Shown one piece after another: positions 43,238 through 51,663 of a DNA stretch of 64,000 nt (positions within the stretch are counted from its first letter, which is position 1; each line of letters opens with the position of its first letter). A program made the position numbers and the translations under genes. The stretch comes from an uncultured Chloroflexota bacterium. Its GTDB lineage: Bacteria > Chloroflexota > Limnocylindria > Limnocylindrales > CSP1-4. The notes beneath the pieces were generated by a model. That model saw nothing but the letters and a program-made list of their open reading frames with translations, was not told the origin of the DNA and ran no database searches. The DNA lies in NCBI GenBank assembly GCA_903822495.1, contig CAIJPD010000054.1, forward strand, positions 26,792-90,791, in the 5' to 3' direction.

Positions 43238-44164
43238 ATGGAACATGATCTGTGGTCCGACGTCGAGCTCCGCCACCTCCAGACGCTCCGGCTGATCGCC
43301 CAGACGGGCTCGTTCCGGCTGGCCGCCGAGTCGCTGGGCTACGCGCAGCCGGCCGTCAGCCAGCAGCTCGCCGCGCTCGAGGCCATGGTCGGGCTGCGGC
43401 TCGTGGACCGACGCCGCGGCGCTCGGGTGGCCACCCTGACCGAGGCCGGCGAGATCCTCGTCCGCCATGCGGATGCGGTCGTGGCCCGCATGCTGGCGGC
43501 GCGTGCGGACCTGCGGGCCCTCGCGGCGGGGTCTGCCGGGACGCTCCGCGTCGGCACCTACCAGAGCGTCAGTGCCCGGATCCTGCCCGAGTCGCTGCGA
43601 CGGTTCCTGAAGCGCTGGCCGCGGGTGACGGTGGAGCTGCGGGAGGGCTCGGACGACGAGGAGCTGCTGGTCCTGCTCGCGGCCGGTGAGGTGGACCTCG
43701 CCTTCGGCGGCGTGCCGCCCGACGGGCCCTTCGACTCGGTGGAGATGGTCCGGGACGCGTGGTTCCTGCTCACCTGGGCGGGCTCGCCGCTGGCGCGGCG
43801 CCAGGCGCCGCTGACCGTAGGTGACCTCCGCGATGAGCCGCTGATCGCCTTCCGGTCGACGAGCAGCACCGAGGTGCGCCTTGAGGAGTTCCTGCGGGGG
43901 AGCGGACTGGACCCGCGGATCGTCTTCCGGACGGACGACAACCCGACGGTCCAGGGTCTCGTTGCGGCCGGCTTCGGCTCGGCGTTCCTGCCGGCCCTGG
44001 CCATCGACCTCCGAGACCCGCGGCTCGTCCGGATCCCGATGGACATCCCGCCTCGCACCCTCGCGGTCGCCTGGCATCGCGACCGCACGCGATCCCCCGC
44101 GGCGGCGGCGTTCGTCGCCACCGTCCTGGAGGTCTGCGCGGAGCTGGACCTTCCGACGACGTAG
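43238..44164 (+). CDS. LysR-family transcriptional regulator
   Basis: 308 aa. N-terminal winged helix-turn-helix (about 10-70): LRHLQTLRLIAQTGSFRLAA, ESLGYAQPAVSQQLAALE; C-terminal type-2 periplasmic-binding-like effector domain (about 95-300), ligand unknown. Lies divergent to the 51-aa membrane protein, the usual arrangement for a LysR regulator and its target. An AT-rich promoter with a dyad overlapping the -10 suggests autoregulation. The toxin gene behind it is convergent, 10 bp away. Confidence 0.92.
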   Translation: MEHDLWSDVELRHLQTLRLIAQTGSFRLAAESLGYAQPAVSQQLAALEAMVGLRLVDRRRGARVATLTEAGEILVRHADAVVARMLAARADLRALAAGSAGTLRVGTYQSVSARILPESLRRFLKRWPRVTVELREGSDDEELLVLLAAGEVDLAFGGVPPDGPFDSVEMVRDAWFLLTWAGSPLARRQAPLTVGDLRDEPLIAFRSTSSTEVRLEEFLRGSGLDPRIVFRTDDNPTVQGLVAAGFGSAFLPALAIDLRDPRLVRIPMDIPPRTLAVAWHRDRTRSPAAAAFVATVLEVCAELDLPTT

Positions 44165-44174
44165 CGTCGGCCGA

Positions 44175-44591
44175 TCAGGATCGCGGCTCGTCCAGCAAGG
44201 CGAGGAAGTCGGCAGGAATGCGAACCGGCAGGCGGTCCGCAAGGACGGTCAGGTGGGCATCTCCTGACACCAGGACGGCCCGTTCGGCCATGGCGAGCGC
44301 CACAAGGTAGTCATCGTCCGGATCGGCGGAGCGGATGGAGGGCGCCCCCACAGGATCTGCCGCGAGGACCGCCGAGCGGGCGATCCAGGCCACGTAGGCC
44401 TCGGCGTCGGCCGACGGGACCAGGCGGGCGATCTTCGGATAGGCGAGGGCCCGTGCCAGCTCGGCCAGCAGGGCGGGCGAGACGACGAGCTCGAAGGCAC
44501 CCGCCTGCCAGGCCAGGACCAGCCGGGCGGGGCTCCCTCTCCGCGACAGGATCGCCGAGATGAGGACGTTGGTGTCCAGGATGGCGCGCAC
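44175..44591 (-). CDS. PIN-domain RNase toxin (VapC-like)
   Basis: 138 aa. PIN nuclease fold with the expected acidic residues: Asp in MRAILDTNVLISAIL, Glu in LLAELARAL, Asp in SADPDDDYLVALA and Asp in VSGDAHL. Such toxins cut tRNA or other RNA and are held inactive by the cognate antitoxin. It starts 15 bp after the ribbon-helix-helix gene at 44607-44828, the normal antitoxin-toxin order. RNA target not predictable. Confidence 0.87.
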   Translation of the reverse strand: MRAILDTNVLISAILSRRGSPARLVLAWQAGAFELVVSPALLAELARALAYPKIARLVPSADAEAYVAWIARSAVLAADPVGAPSIRSADPDDDYLVALAMAERAVLVSGDAHLTVLADRLPVRIPADFLALLDEPRS

Positions 44592-44606
44592 CGACGACGA
44601 CGCCGG

Positions 44607-44828
44607 CTAGGGGCGGGTGCGGTGCTGAGCCTCGACGGCCAGCCCCTGCGCCTCAGCCTCGTCGAGGTCATTGGCCGCCCACAGCCGGTCGAGCAGGTCG
44701 AGCCCGAGATCCCGGCGGAGAGCCTCCTCGATGATGTCGCTGTCGCCCTTTCCGAGCCGGGCGGCGCGGATCTTCACCGCGCGGAGCACCTCGGGATCGA
44801 TCGTCAGGGTCGTGCGCACCTTCGTCAT
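44607..44828 (-). CDS. Ribbon-helix-helix antitoxin (VapB-like)
   Basis: 73 aa. Beta strand VRTTLTIDPEVLRAVKIRAA then GKGDSDIIEEALRRDL, the RHH DNA-binding fold; the acidic C-terminus (LWAANDLDEAEAQGL) would wrap the toxin. Two adjacent ATG codons exist (44831 and 44828); the second is preferred because it lies 6 nt after TATGAT, giving a leaderless transcript like many genes here. A GCATC-GT-GATGC dyad next to the -10 is a likely autoregulatory operator. Confidence 0.85.
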   Translation of the reverse strand: MTKVRTTLTIDPEVLRAVKIRAARLGKGDSDIIEEALRRDLGLDLLDRLWAANDLDEAEAQGLAVEAQHRTRP

Positions 44829-44834
44829 CATCGC

Positions 44835-44852
44835 ATCATAGCATCACGATGC
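44835..44852 (-). promoter_or_regulatory. Promoter and operator of the first toxin-antitoxin pair
   Basis: On the minus strand GCATCGTGATGC (44852-44841), a 5-bp inverted repeat with 2-bp spacer, is followed directly by TATGAT (44840-44835) and, 6 nt later, ATG 44828. An operator abutting the -10 is the usual layout for RHH antitoxin autorepression. Confidence 0.55.
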
Positions 44853-44985
44853 ACGTCAGATGCTGCGGGTCTCGCCGGGCGGAACGGGCGGTGCAACGAT
44901 CCCCGGTCCCAGATGGAAACCAGGATTGGCGAGCACGTCAGGCGCGCAAGCGCCCTCGCCGTCCGCGGTGAGAACCGTCGCCCAA

Positions 44986-45384
44986 TCAGGGTTGCGGTCT
45001 CGCCTCGACGAAGCCCGCCGCACTGAAGTCGCCGCCGAATGCCAGGGCCTCCCCGAGGCGCTCGCGACGCATGACGGCGAAGCTCGTGGCATCCACGAAC
45101 GAGTAGACCCGTTCATCGTGGCGCCGAAGCCACGCCCGCGCCTCGCGCTCGACCGATTCCTCGACGTGTACGACGGTGAGCCAATCAGCGGACTCAACCG
45201 CGTCGAGGAACGCGACGGCCGATGGGTGCCCGTCGCGGCGGCGCAGGAACGTCCAGGTTTCACCAACGACCTGGTTCGTCGTCAGGAGCGCCTGGCCGGG
45301 CGTCCACAGGCGGACAGCGGCACCGTGGTTGGCATCCCGCCGCAGCCGGAGCGCCACCCAGTAGGACGTATCGACGAACTTCAC
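44986..45384 (-). CDS. PIN-domain RNase toxin (VapC-like), second pair
   Basis: 132 aa. PIN residues: Asp in MKFVDTSYWVALRL, Glu in VVGETWTFLRRRD, Asp in YSFVDATSFAVM, Asp in LAFGGDFSAAGF. Start overlaps the antitoxin stop by four bases (ATGA). Not closely similar to the first PIN toxin (different subfamily by the SYWVAL and GETWTF motifs), so this is an independent module rather than a duplication. Confidence 0.87.
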   Translation of the reverse strand: MKFVDTSYWVALRLRRDANHGAAVRLWTPGQALLTTNQVVGETWTFLRRRDGHPSAVAFLDAVESADWLTVVHVEESVEREARAWLRRHDERVYSFVDATSFAVMRRERLGEALAFGGDFSAAGFVEARPQP

Positions 45385-45593
45385 GAGCCGTAGACGACGT
45401 CATCGACGAGGGCTGGCTCAGCGTCGCTGCCGCCGATCCAGTCGCGGAACGGATCGGCCGCGGGCTCGGGCTCGCCCATCGACCGGCGAACGGCGTCACG
45501 GATGAGGGCGGCCTTGGACGTATGCGTGCGACGCGCCTGGGCCTCCAGTGCGTCGTCCATGTCCTCCTCGATGTAGATCTGCAGGCGCTTCAT
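45381..45593 (-). CDS. Ribbon-helix-helix antitoxin, second pair
   Basis: 70 aa. MKRLQIYIEEDMDDALEAQA, then THTSKAALIRDAVRRSMG (RHH fold), then an acidic Pro-rich tail. ATG 45593 lies 6 nt after TATACT, a leaderless geometry; the much longer frame upstream of it runs antisense through the tRNA and tnaA and is not real. Partner of the PIN toxin at 44986-45384. Confidence 0.84.
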   Translation of the reverse strand: MKRLQIYIEEDMDDALEAQARRTHTSKAALIRDAVRRSMGEPEPAADPFRDWIGGSDAEPALVDDVVYGS

Positions 45594-45599
45594 GGCTGG

Positions 45600-45625
45600 A
45601 GTATACATCTGTCGACAGCGTATAC
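45600..45625 (-). promoter_or_regulatory. Promoter and compound operator of the second toxin-antitoxin pair
   Basis: Two GTATAC palindromes, 45601-45606 and 45620-45625, flank CTGTCGACAG, itself a perfect palindrome. The -10 TATACT (minus strand, 45605-45600) is embedded in one GTATAC. Three stacked dyads fit cooperative binding by an RHH antitoxin. Confidence 0.6.
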
Positions 45626-45822
45626 GCCAGCCGACCTGACCTCTGCCAGCAAGCCCTCGAAGCCTGATGGGTCGTATCATCGACTGCATTCGCCGGGCGG
45701 GGGGCCGGGCTTCGTTCCGCGGGCCGGGCGCCGATCGGCGACCAGCCCGCAATACGAGCGCTGTAGGCTGATCGGTCGGGCCGGATTCAGGAAGCACCTG
45801 TGGTTCCTGATCACGAAACAGC

Positions 45823-45898
45823 CGGGGCGTAGCGTAGTGGCTAACGCACGTGCTTTGGGAGCACGAGATCGTGGGTTCGAATCCCTCCGCCCCGACCA
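45823..45898 (+). tRNA. tRNA-Pro (anticodon UGG), CCA encoded
   Basis: 76 nt. Acceptor CGGGGCG pairs over 7 bp with CGCCCCG; D stem GCGT/ACGC with AGTGGCTA loop; anticodon stem CGTGC/GCACG with loop TTTGGGA, anticodon TGG reading CCA; T arm GTGGG-TTCGAAT-CCCTC with one U-U mismatch; discriminator A and genomic CCA at 45896-45898. Overall sequence is the usual bacterial proline tRNA type. Confidence 0.95.
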
Positions 45899-45963
45899 CC
45901 ACCCGCTTGTTCGGGCGGGCATTCCCCTGTCCCGCCGCCGCGCCAGGCACCCGGAGTCCCCGC

Positions 45964-46203
45964 ATGACCACCCAGATCAAGGTTCGACCCAACGGCTCGC
46001 TCAAGCTGACCGGCCCCGCCACGCTGGTGCTGGCGGATGGCACCGAGGTACAGATCGCCCAGGGGCAGTCCGTTGCCCTGTGTCGCTGCGGCGCGAGCGC
46101 CAACAAGCCGTACTGCGACGCCAGCCACCGACGGATCGGCTGGGTGGACCCGGCGCCGGTCATCGAGGGGTCACCCGGCGTGGGGCCGCTGACCGCGATC
46201 TGA
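45964..46203 (+). CDS. CDGSH iron-sulfur domain protein
   Basis: 79 aa. Carries ALCRCGASANKPYCDASH, matching the CDGSH [2Fe-2S] signature C-x-C-x2-S-x3-P-x-C-D-G-S/A/T-H, with Ala for the Gly before Ser. Three Cys and one His bind the cluster, which is redox- or cluster-transfer-active in the mitoNEET family. The N-terminal half (MTTQIKVRPNGSLKLTGPA) is the beta strand region common to bacterial single-domain members. ATG 45964 comes after the tRNA; no leaderless promoter is visible, so it may be read through from the tRNA transcript. Confidence 0.88.
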   Translation: MTTQIKVRPNGSLKLTGPATLVLADGTEVQIAQGQSVALCRCGASANKPYCDASHRRIGWVDPAPVIEGSPGVGPLTAI

Positions 46204-46270
46204 CCAGCCGGCCGGCCCCCGGGCCGCCCGACAGCGACGTCGCGGGTCCGTCGGCCCTCGACACCCGCCG

Positions 46271-46276
46271 TACCAT
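46271..46276 (+). promoter_or_regulatory. Putative leaderless -10 (TACCAT) of tnaA
   Basis: TACCAT lies 7 nt before ATG 46284, with no ribosome-binding site between. There is no room for the tnaC-type leader peptide that regulates tryptophanase in enterobacteria. Confidence 0.6.
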
Positions 46277-46283
46277 CGCTCAC

Positions 46284-47653
<1,370 letters not shown>

Positions 47654-47657
<4 letters not shown>

Positions 47658-48112
47658 CGGCGCCTGACCCGGCGGCGCCGAACCCTTCGGGGTCCGCGGC
47701 CGGGCCGGCGTCGGTCGAAGCGCTCACGCGCCAGCTCGATTCGATCACCCCCTGGGTGCGCTGGTGGCTGCGAGCCGAAGGGTTCGCCGGCTTCACCCTG
47801 GGCGTCCTGGTGTGGTGCGCCCTGGGCGGCGACTGGATCTGGCTCCTGCCCGCGCTCTTCCTGCCCGACATCGCCATGGCCGGCTACCTCGGCGGACCGC
47901 ACATGGGTGCGATCGCCTACAACCTGGCGCACAACTGGTTCATCGGCGGACTGGTGCTGCTGATTGGCCTGTGGGCGCCGGTCACCCCGCTCGCATTCGC
48001 GGGCGCCATCCTCGTCGCGCACACGGGGATGGATCGGGTGATGGGCTACGGGCTCAAGTACCCGACTGGATTTGGCGACACGCACCTGGGCGCCATCGGC
48101 CGCCGGCGGTAG
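47654..48112 (+). CDS. DUF4260-family membrane protein
   Basis: 152 aa from GTG 47654, overlapping the tnaA stop (GTGA). Three to four membrane helices (about 42-58, 62-80, 95-113, 115-130) and the family signature GYLGGPHMGAIAYNLAHNW, HTGMDRVMGYGLKY and GFGDTHLGAIG. Function unknown. Tight coupling to tryptophanase hints at co-regulation, but the family occurs in many other contexts. Confidence 0.87.
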
Positions 48113-48127
48113 GGGAGCGCCGGGGCG

Positions 48128-48442
48128 TCAGGCTGCGCGCGGCGTCCGGCCTCGGGCAATCGCCAACTGAAGTGTCGCCGCCACCAGCGCGGCCGCGAAC
48201 CCGATCGCGAGGTCGCCCAGCAGCGCGACCTGGAAGCCGTACAGCGTGATCTCCGGGCCGACGCTGATCCCCAGCTTGTGGCCGATCAGGTAGAAGGCGC
48301 CGAAGCCGGCCAGGCCCGGGAGCACGTAGGCAAGGCGACGCGTCGGCCCGCCAGCCCGCGCGAGGAGCCGCGTGGCGACGAACCCCAGCCCGATGGAGCA
48401 CGCCATGAAGGTGAAGACGAGGGCGTAGGCCTGCGCTGGCAT
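48128..48442 (-). CDS. Small integral membrane protein, unknown function
   Basis: 104 aa (ATG 48442; GTG 48445 immediately before). Three hydrophobic spans: AYALVFTFMACSIGLGFVA, LAYVLPGLAGFGAFYLIG and FQVALLGDLAIGFAAALVAA, then RGRTPRAA. Convergent with the DUF4260 gene. ATG 48442 lies 6 nt after TAGGCT, again a leaderless layout. No family recognised. Confidence 0.65.
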   Translation of the reverse strand: MPAQAYALVFTFMACSIGLGFVATRLLARAGGPTRRLAYVLPGLAGFGAFYLIGHKLGISVGPEITLYGFQVALLGDLAIGFAAALVAATLQLAIARGRTPRAA

Positions 48443-48448
48443 CACCGG

Positions 48449-48454
48449 AGCCTA
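48449..48454 (-). promoter_or_regulatory. Putative leaderless -10 (TAGGCT)
   Basis: Minus-strand TAGGCT followed by CCGGTG and then ATG 48442: 6-nt gap, no ribosome site. Confidence 0.5.
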
Positions 48455-48505
48455 CCAAGGATCGCGTCGGGCGGCCACGCTGCGCCTTCGCGCACCTTCC
48501 CCGCC

Positions 48506-48511
48506 TACAAT
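48506..48511 (+). promoter_or_regulatory. Putative leaderless -10 (TACAAT)
   Basis: TACAAT, close to the consensus TATAAT, lies 7 nt before ATG 48519 of the OsmC gene. Clear example of the leaderless pattern in this window. Confidence 0.65.
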
Positions 48512-48518
48512 CGGTGCC

Positions 48519-49082
48519 ATGAGTGACAAGGACGCGCGCGGTTTCACCGCCGAGCAGATCGAGGGCATCAAGACCGGCGTTGCGAAGCGCCGCACCACCA
48601 CCGACCGTGCCGGTTTCCGCGGCGTGGACCGCGTGGAGATCACCGTCCTTGAGGGCCTGGAGTACGAGGCGCGCAACCCGCACGAGACGGGCGTCATGCG
48701 GGTCGGGGAGCCGGTCGATCGCGGCGGCCTGGGCGAGGGCTCCAGCCCCTTGAGCCTGGTCATCACCGGCGCGGCCAGCTGCCTCATGAACCAGTTCATC
48801 CGGAGCGCGGTCGCGGACGACCTGCCCGTCCGGTTCCTGGGCGCCGCCGTGAAGGGCGAATTCAGCCGCGTGGCGGGCGGCGGCTTCGAGCAGATCACCA
48901 TCGAGTTCCGGGCCGAGGGCACGCTCACCGACGAGCAGGTGACCGGGCTGGTCGCCACGGCCGAGCACCTCTGCTACATCCACGTGACCCTGCGCCAGGC
49001 GGTGCGGATGACCACGATCCTGTTGGTCGACGGGGTCGAGCGCGCCAGGAGCGTCACCGGCCCGGAGCGGGCGGGGGCCTGA
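48519..49082 (+). CDS. OsmC/Ohr-family protein
   Basis: 187 aa. OsmC/Ohr peroxiredoxin-like fold, active on organic peroxides in characterised members. The two redox cysteines appear as TGAASCLMNQFI and AEHLCYIHVTL. A 30-residue N-terminal extension precedes the fold (MSDKDARGFTAEQIEGIK). This resembles the general OsmC group rather than strict Ohr. The VOC gene follows after 27 bp with a ribosome site. Confidence 0.85.
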   Translation: MSDKDARGFTAEQIEGIKTGVAKRRTTTDRAGFRGVDRVEITVLEGLEYEARNPHETGVMRVGEPVDRGGLGEGSSPLSLVITGAASCLMNQFIRSAVADDLPVRFLGAAVKGEFSRVAGGGFEQITIEFRAEGTLTDEQVTGLVATAEHLCYIHVTLRQAVRMTTILLVDGVERARSVTGPERAGA

Positions 49083-49109
49083 GGGCCGAAAGGAACCGAG
49101 GAGTCGCCG

Positions 49110-49472
49110 ATGAAGGTCGGGTATGTCGTGCTCTACGTGAGCGACGCGGAGGCTTGCCGAAGGTTCTGGGTTGAGCAGGTCGGCATGGTCGAGAAGCGGC
49201 GCAGCGAGGCGGCCGGCTTCACCATCGCGCAGGTCGGGTTCGCCGACCAGGCCTTCGCGTTCGAGCTGGTGCCGCTGGCGCTGATGAAGGACAACCCGGA
49301 CGGCCTCGACCTCGCGACGCCGTCGATCGCCTTCCACGTCGACGACCTCCAGGCCACGCGCGCCGCCCTCGTGGGCCGCGGTGTTCAGGCGACCGAGGTG
49401 GGCGAGCACCAGGGCATGCCGAGCTTCGCGTTTTCGGACCCCGAGGGCCGCTGGTTCGCCGTCACCCGCTGA
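49110..49472 (+). CDS. VOC-family (glyoxalase/bleomycin-resistance fold) protein
   Basis: 120 aa. Two beta-alpha-beta-beta-beta modules: MKVGYVVLYVSDAEACRRFW with VEQVGM, and TPSIAFHVDDLQATRAALVGRG with FSDPEGRWFAVTR. Such proteins bind a metal and isomerise, cleave or sequester small molecules; the reaction cannot be deduced. GAGGAG-type ribosome site upstream of ATG 49110. Its final base is shared with the next ATG. Confidence 0.88.
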   Translation: MKVGYVVLYVSDAEACRRFWVEQVGMVEKRRSEAAGFTIAQVGFADQAFAFELVPLALMKDNPDGLDLATPSIAFHVDDLQATRAALVGRGVQATEVGEHQGMPSFAFSDPEGRWFAVTR

Positions 49473-49840
49473 TGACCCCCGAGGCCGTCGCCCGCTCGGC
49501 CAGCCGATTCCGCGCCATGACGCTGACCACGGTCTACCCGCTCTACCTGGCGAAGGTCGAGAAGAAGGGCCGCACCCGCGACGAGCTGGACGCCGTGATC
49601 CGCTGGCTGTCGGGCTACGACGACGCCGAGGTGGGCCGTCACATCGCCGACGGCTCCACGTTCGAGGAGTTCTTCGCGGCGGCGCGCCTGAACGCGAACG
49701 CCTCAAAGATCACGGGCCTGATCTGCGGGGTCCGCGTGGAGACCATCGAGGACCCCATCGTGCAGCGGGTCCGCTACCTGGACAAGCTGGTCGACGAGCT
49801 CGCGAAGGGCCGGCCGCTGGCGAAGGTGCTGCGCGCCTGA
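49472..49840 (+). CDS. DUF2200-family protein
   Basis: 122 aa. Matches DUF2200 along its length: TTVYPLYLAKVEKKGRTRDE, VIRWLSGYDDAEV, FEEFFAAARLNANASKITG, ICGVRVETIEDPIVQRVRYL and DKLVDELAKGRPLAKVLR. Function unknown; small cytoplasmic alpha-helical protein. Start codon overlaps the end of the VOC gene. Confidence 0.9.
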   Translation: MTPEAVARSASRFRAMTLTTVYPLYLAKVEKKGRTRDELDAVIRWLSGYDDAEVGRHIADGSTFEEFFAAARLNANASKITGLICGVRVETIEDPIVQRVRYLDKLVDELAKGRPLAKVLRA

Positions 49841-49942
49841 TGGCGTGCCGTCGAGACGGCGCGCCGCGCGCGGCGCGTCCTCGGGCGCGACGGCGCTGGC
49901 TGTGACACCCAAGGTGTCGCGCTCGCCTGCTTCCATCGCGCC

Positions 49943-50167
49943 ATGAGATGGCCCTGGCAGCAACACTTCCCGGCCGGCAAGTCGGCGCCCGGGCGCCCGG
50001 CCATGGTGCACCGCGTCGCGTCGGCTGACCAGCAGCTCCCAGCGTGCCTGACCTGCGGGCGCCAGCTGGGGTCGGATCCAGAGGACGAGCCCACGGGCGA
50101 CGCCGGCGGTCCCATCTGCGGCGAGTGCAACCGGTCCCGCAACTTCGACGTGATGTTCGACCGCTGA
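49943..50167 (+). CDS. Small zinc-ribbon protein, unknown function
   Basis: 74 aa. Two Cys pairs, CLTCG and CGEC, separated by 22 residues form a likely zinc ribbon in the C-terminal half, ending NRSRNFDVMFDR. The N-terminal 30 residues look unordered; ATG 50003 is a possible shorter start. No partner gene. It could be a regulator or RNA-binding protein. Confidence 0.55.
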   Translation: MRWPWQQHFPAGKSAPGRPAMVHRVASADQQLPACLTCGRQLGSDPEDEPTGDAGGPICGECNRSRNFDVMFDR

Positions 50168-50215
50168 CGAGGGGTCAGCCCGGCCCCCTTCGGCGACGCG
50201 CCCCGGGGCTCCGAG

Positions 50216-51508
50216 TTACCCCTTCGCGGCAGGATCCGTCACGCGGCCCAGGAACAGGATCGTGCCGGTCGGCACGTCCCGGAGCGCGAACAGGAAGGGT
50301 CGGTCCAGCCGGACCGTGACGGGCTCGGCGGGGAGTGCCGTGGCACGCATCAGCACCGCCGTGGCCGCCGCGGCTGTCGTGCCCTTCTCGTCCACGTCCA
50401 TGTTTGCCTGGTGGATCACCGCCGCGATGAACAGCTGCTCCTGGGTGGTCATGCCGCTGAAGTCCGCGGCGCCGGCCTGGAAGGCCGTCGGCATGCCCAT
50501 GGCCGACAGGACCTGGCCCAGCTCGGCCTTGCTCTCGATGCTGTAGCGCGGGAAGGCGAGCGTGACGCTGCGCTGCTTCAGGGCGGCGGTGATCGCGTCG
50601 AAGCCTGCCGCCGTCAGGCCCTGCTCGAAGGAGGCGAAGGCATCCGGCAGGATCACCGTGAGCGCCAGCGAGCCGCCCACGTAGGGCAGCTGGACCGCTC
50701 GCCAGCCGCTCCCCTCCGCGTACGGCAGCCCGCCGATGGAGGCCATGAAGGGCGTCGTCACGGTGGACCCGTCGAGCCGGGTGAACGGGGCGGCCTTCGT
50801 CTCGGCCTCCGTGAACGGGGTCAGCCAGGCGGCCTTCAGATAGATCGCGTTGACCAGGGCGAGGCGGTCATCCGGGGTGATGGTGCCCGGCACCAGCAGC
50901 TCCGGGATCCGCTGCTCGGTCTGGCCCGAGACCCACGCATTGATCGACTTGCGGGCGCCTTCGGCATCGGCCTTGTAGTCCACCAGCCGGACCCCGGCGC
51001 CGTAGCGCGAGGCCATCGCCTGGAGATACGTGTCGAGCAGCTGCATCCCCTGCTGCGAGAAGAGGCTGTTGGCGATGCGCAGCGTGACGGTCTGGTCCTT
51101 GCCGCTCTCGTCCTTGAAGGTGCCCGTCCGGGTCCCAAGGGCGGCGTCGAGCGCGTTCAGCCATGCGGCGTGCTCGTCGGTCGCGAGGTTGCGCAGGACG
51201 GCGTCCATCTCGCTGGCCGTCCTGCCGCGGGCGCCCGCCCGGGCCATCCCCAGGGCAAGGGCGATGCTCGCCGGCGAGACGACGATGTTCCCGGTACCGG
51301 TCGCAAAGCGGTGGTAGAAGTCGAGGCCGAAGGCGGTGATCGCCCCGCCCGCCTCCTTCGCGGCGGCCGGATCGGCGGCGGCCCGGGGGATGTCGGCCCT
51401 GGCCAGGGTGATGTTCGCGGCCGGACTGGGAGTGGCGGCCGTGCAGCCCATCGGCGCGAGAACGGCGAGGGTGAGCAGGAGGGCGAGGGGGGCGTTCGGC
51501 GTCTTCAT
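50216..51508 (-). CDS. Serpin (serine-protease inhibitor), secreted, probably lipid-anchored
   Basis: 430 aa. ATG 51508 gives a signal sequence (MKTPNAPLALLLTLAVLAPMGC) ending in a lipobox-like site with non-canonical Pro at -3. The serpin domain (about 50-430) shows NIVVSPASIALALGMARAGA, IANSLFSQQGM, LVNAIYLKAAW, FIAAVIHQANMDVDEKGTTA and DRPFLFALRD. The reactive-loop hinge EKGTTAAAATAV has small residues at P12-P9, the signature of inhibitory serpins; P1 falls near the MRATAL segment. The long frame upstream of 51508 is an artefact. Bacterial serpins are thought to defend against host or competitor proteases. Confidence 0.92.
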   Translation of the reverse strand: MKTPNAPLALLLTLAVLAPMGCTAATPSPAANITLARADIPRAAADPAAAKEAGGAITAFGLDFYHRFATGTGNIVVSPASIALALGMARAGARGRTASEMDAVLRNLATDEHAAWLNALDAALGTRTGTFKDESGKDQTVTLRIANSLFSQQGMQLLDTYLQAMASRYGAGVRLVDYKADAEGARKSINAWVSGQTEQRIPELLVPGTITPDDRLALVNAIYLKAAWLTPFTEAETKAAPFTRLDGSTVTTPFMASIGGLPYAEGSGWRAVQLPYVGGSLALTVILPDAFASFEQGLTAAGFDAITAALKQRSVTLAFPRYSIESKAELGQVLSAMGMPTAFQAGAADFSGMTTQEQLFIAAVIHQANMDVDEKGTTAAAATAVLMRATALPAEPVTVRLDRPFLFALRDVPTGTILFLGRVTDPAAKG

Positions 51509-51663
51509 GGTCCGGTGACGTCCAGGTTGGCCCGCCGGTTGCACATCCCGCCGGGCGGGTTCGCGGGGAGGGGCGTTGGGGACAGGATCTGCGCCCCGCG
51601 GAGCCCGGGCAAGGGCCGAAGGACGCCTTCGCGCAGCGCTCGGCCCCCGCGCCCCCGCCCCCG

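Noticed and set aside
44164..45898. Integrated mobile element at tRNA-Pro
   Set aside because: Two toxin-antitoxin pairs lie near the tRNA, but no integrase, transposase, direct repeat of the tRNA 3' end or composition break was found.
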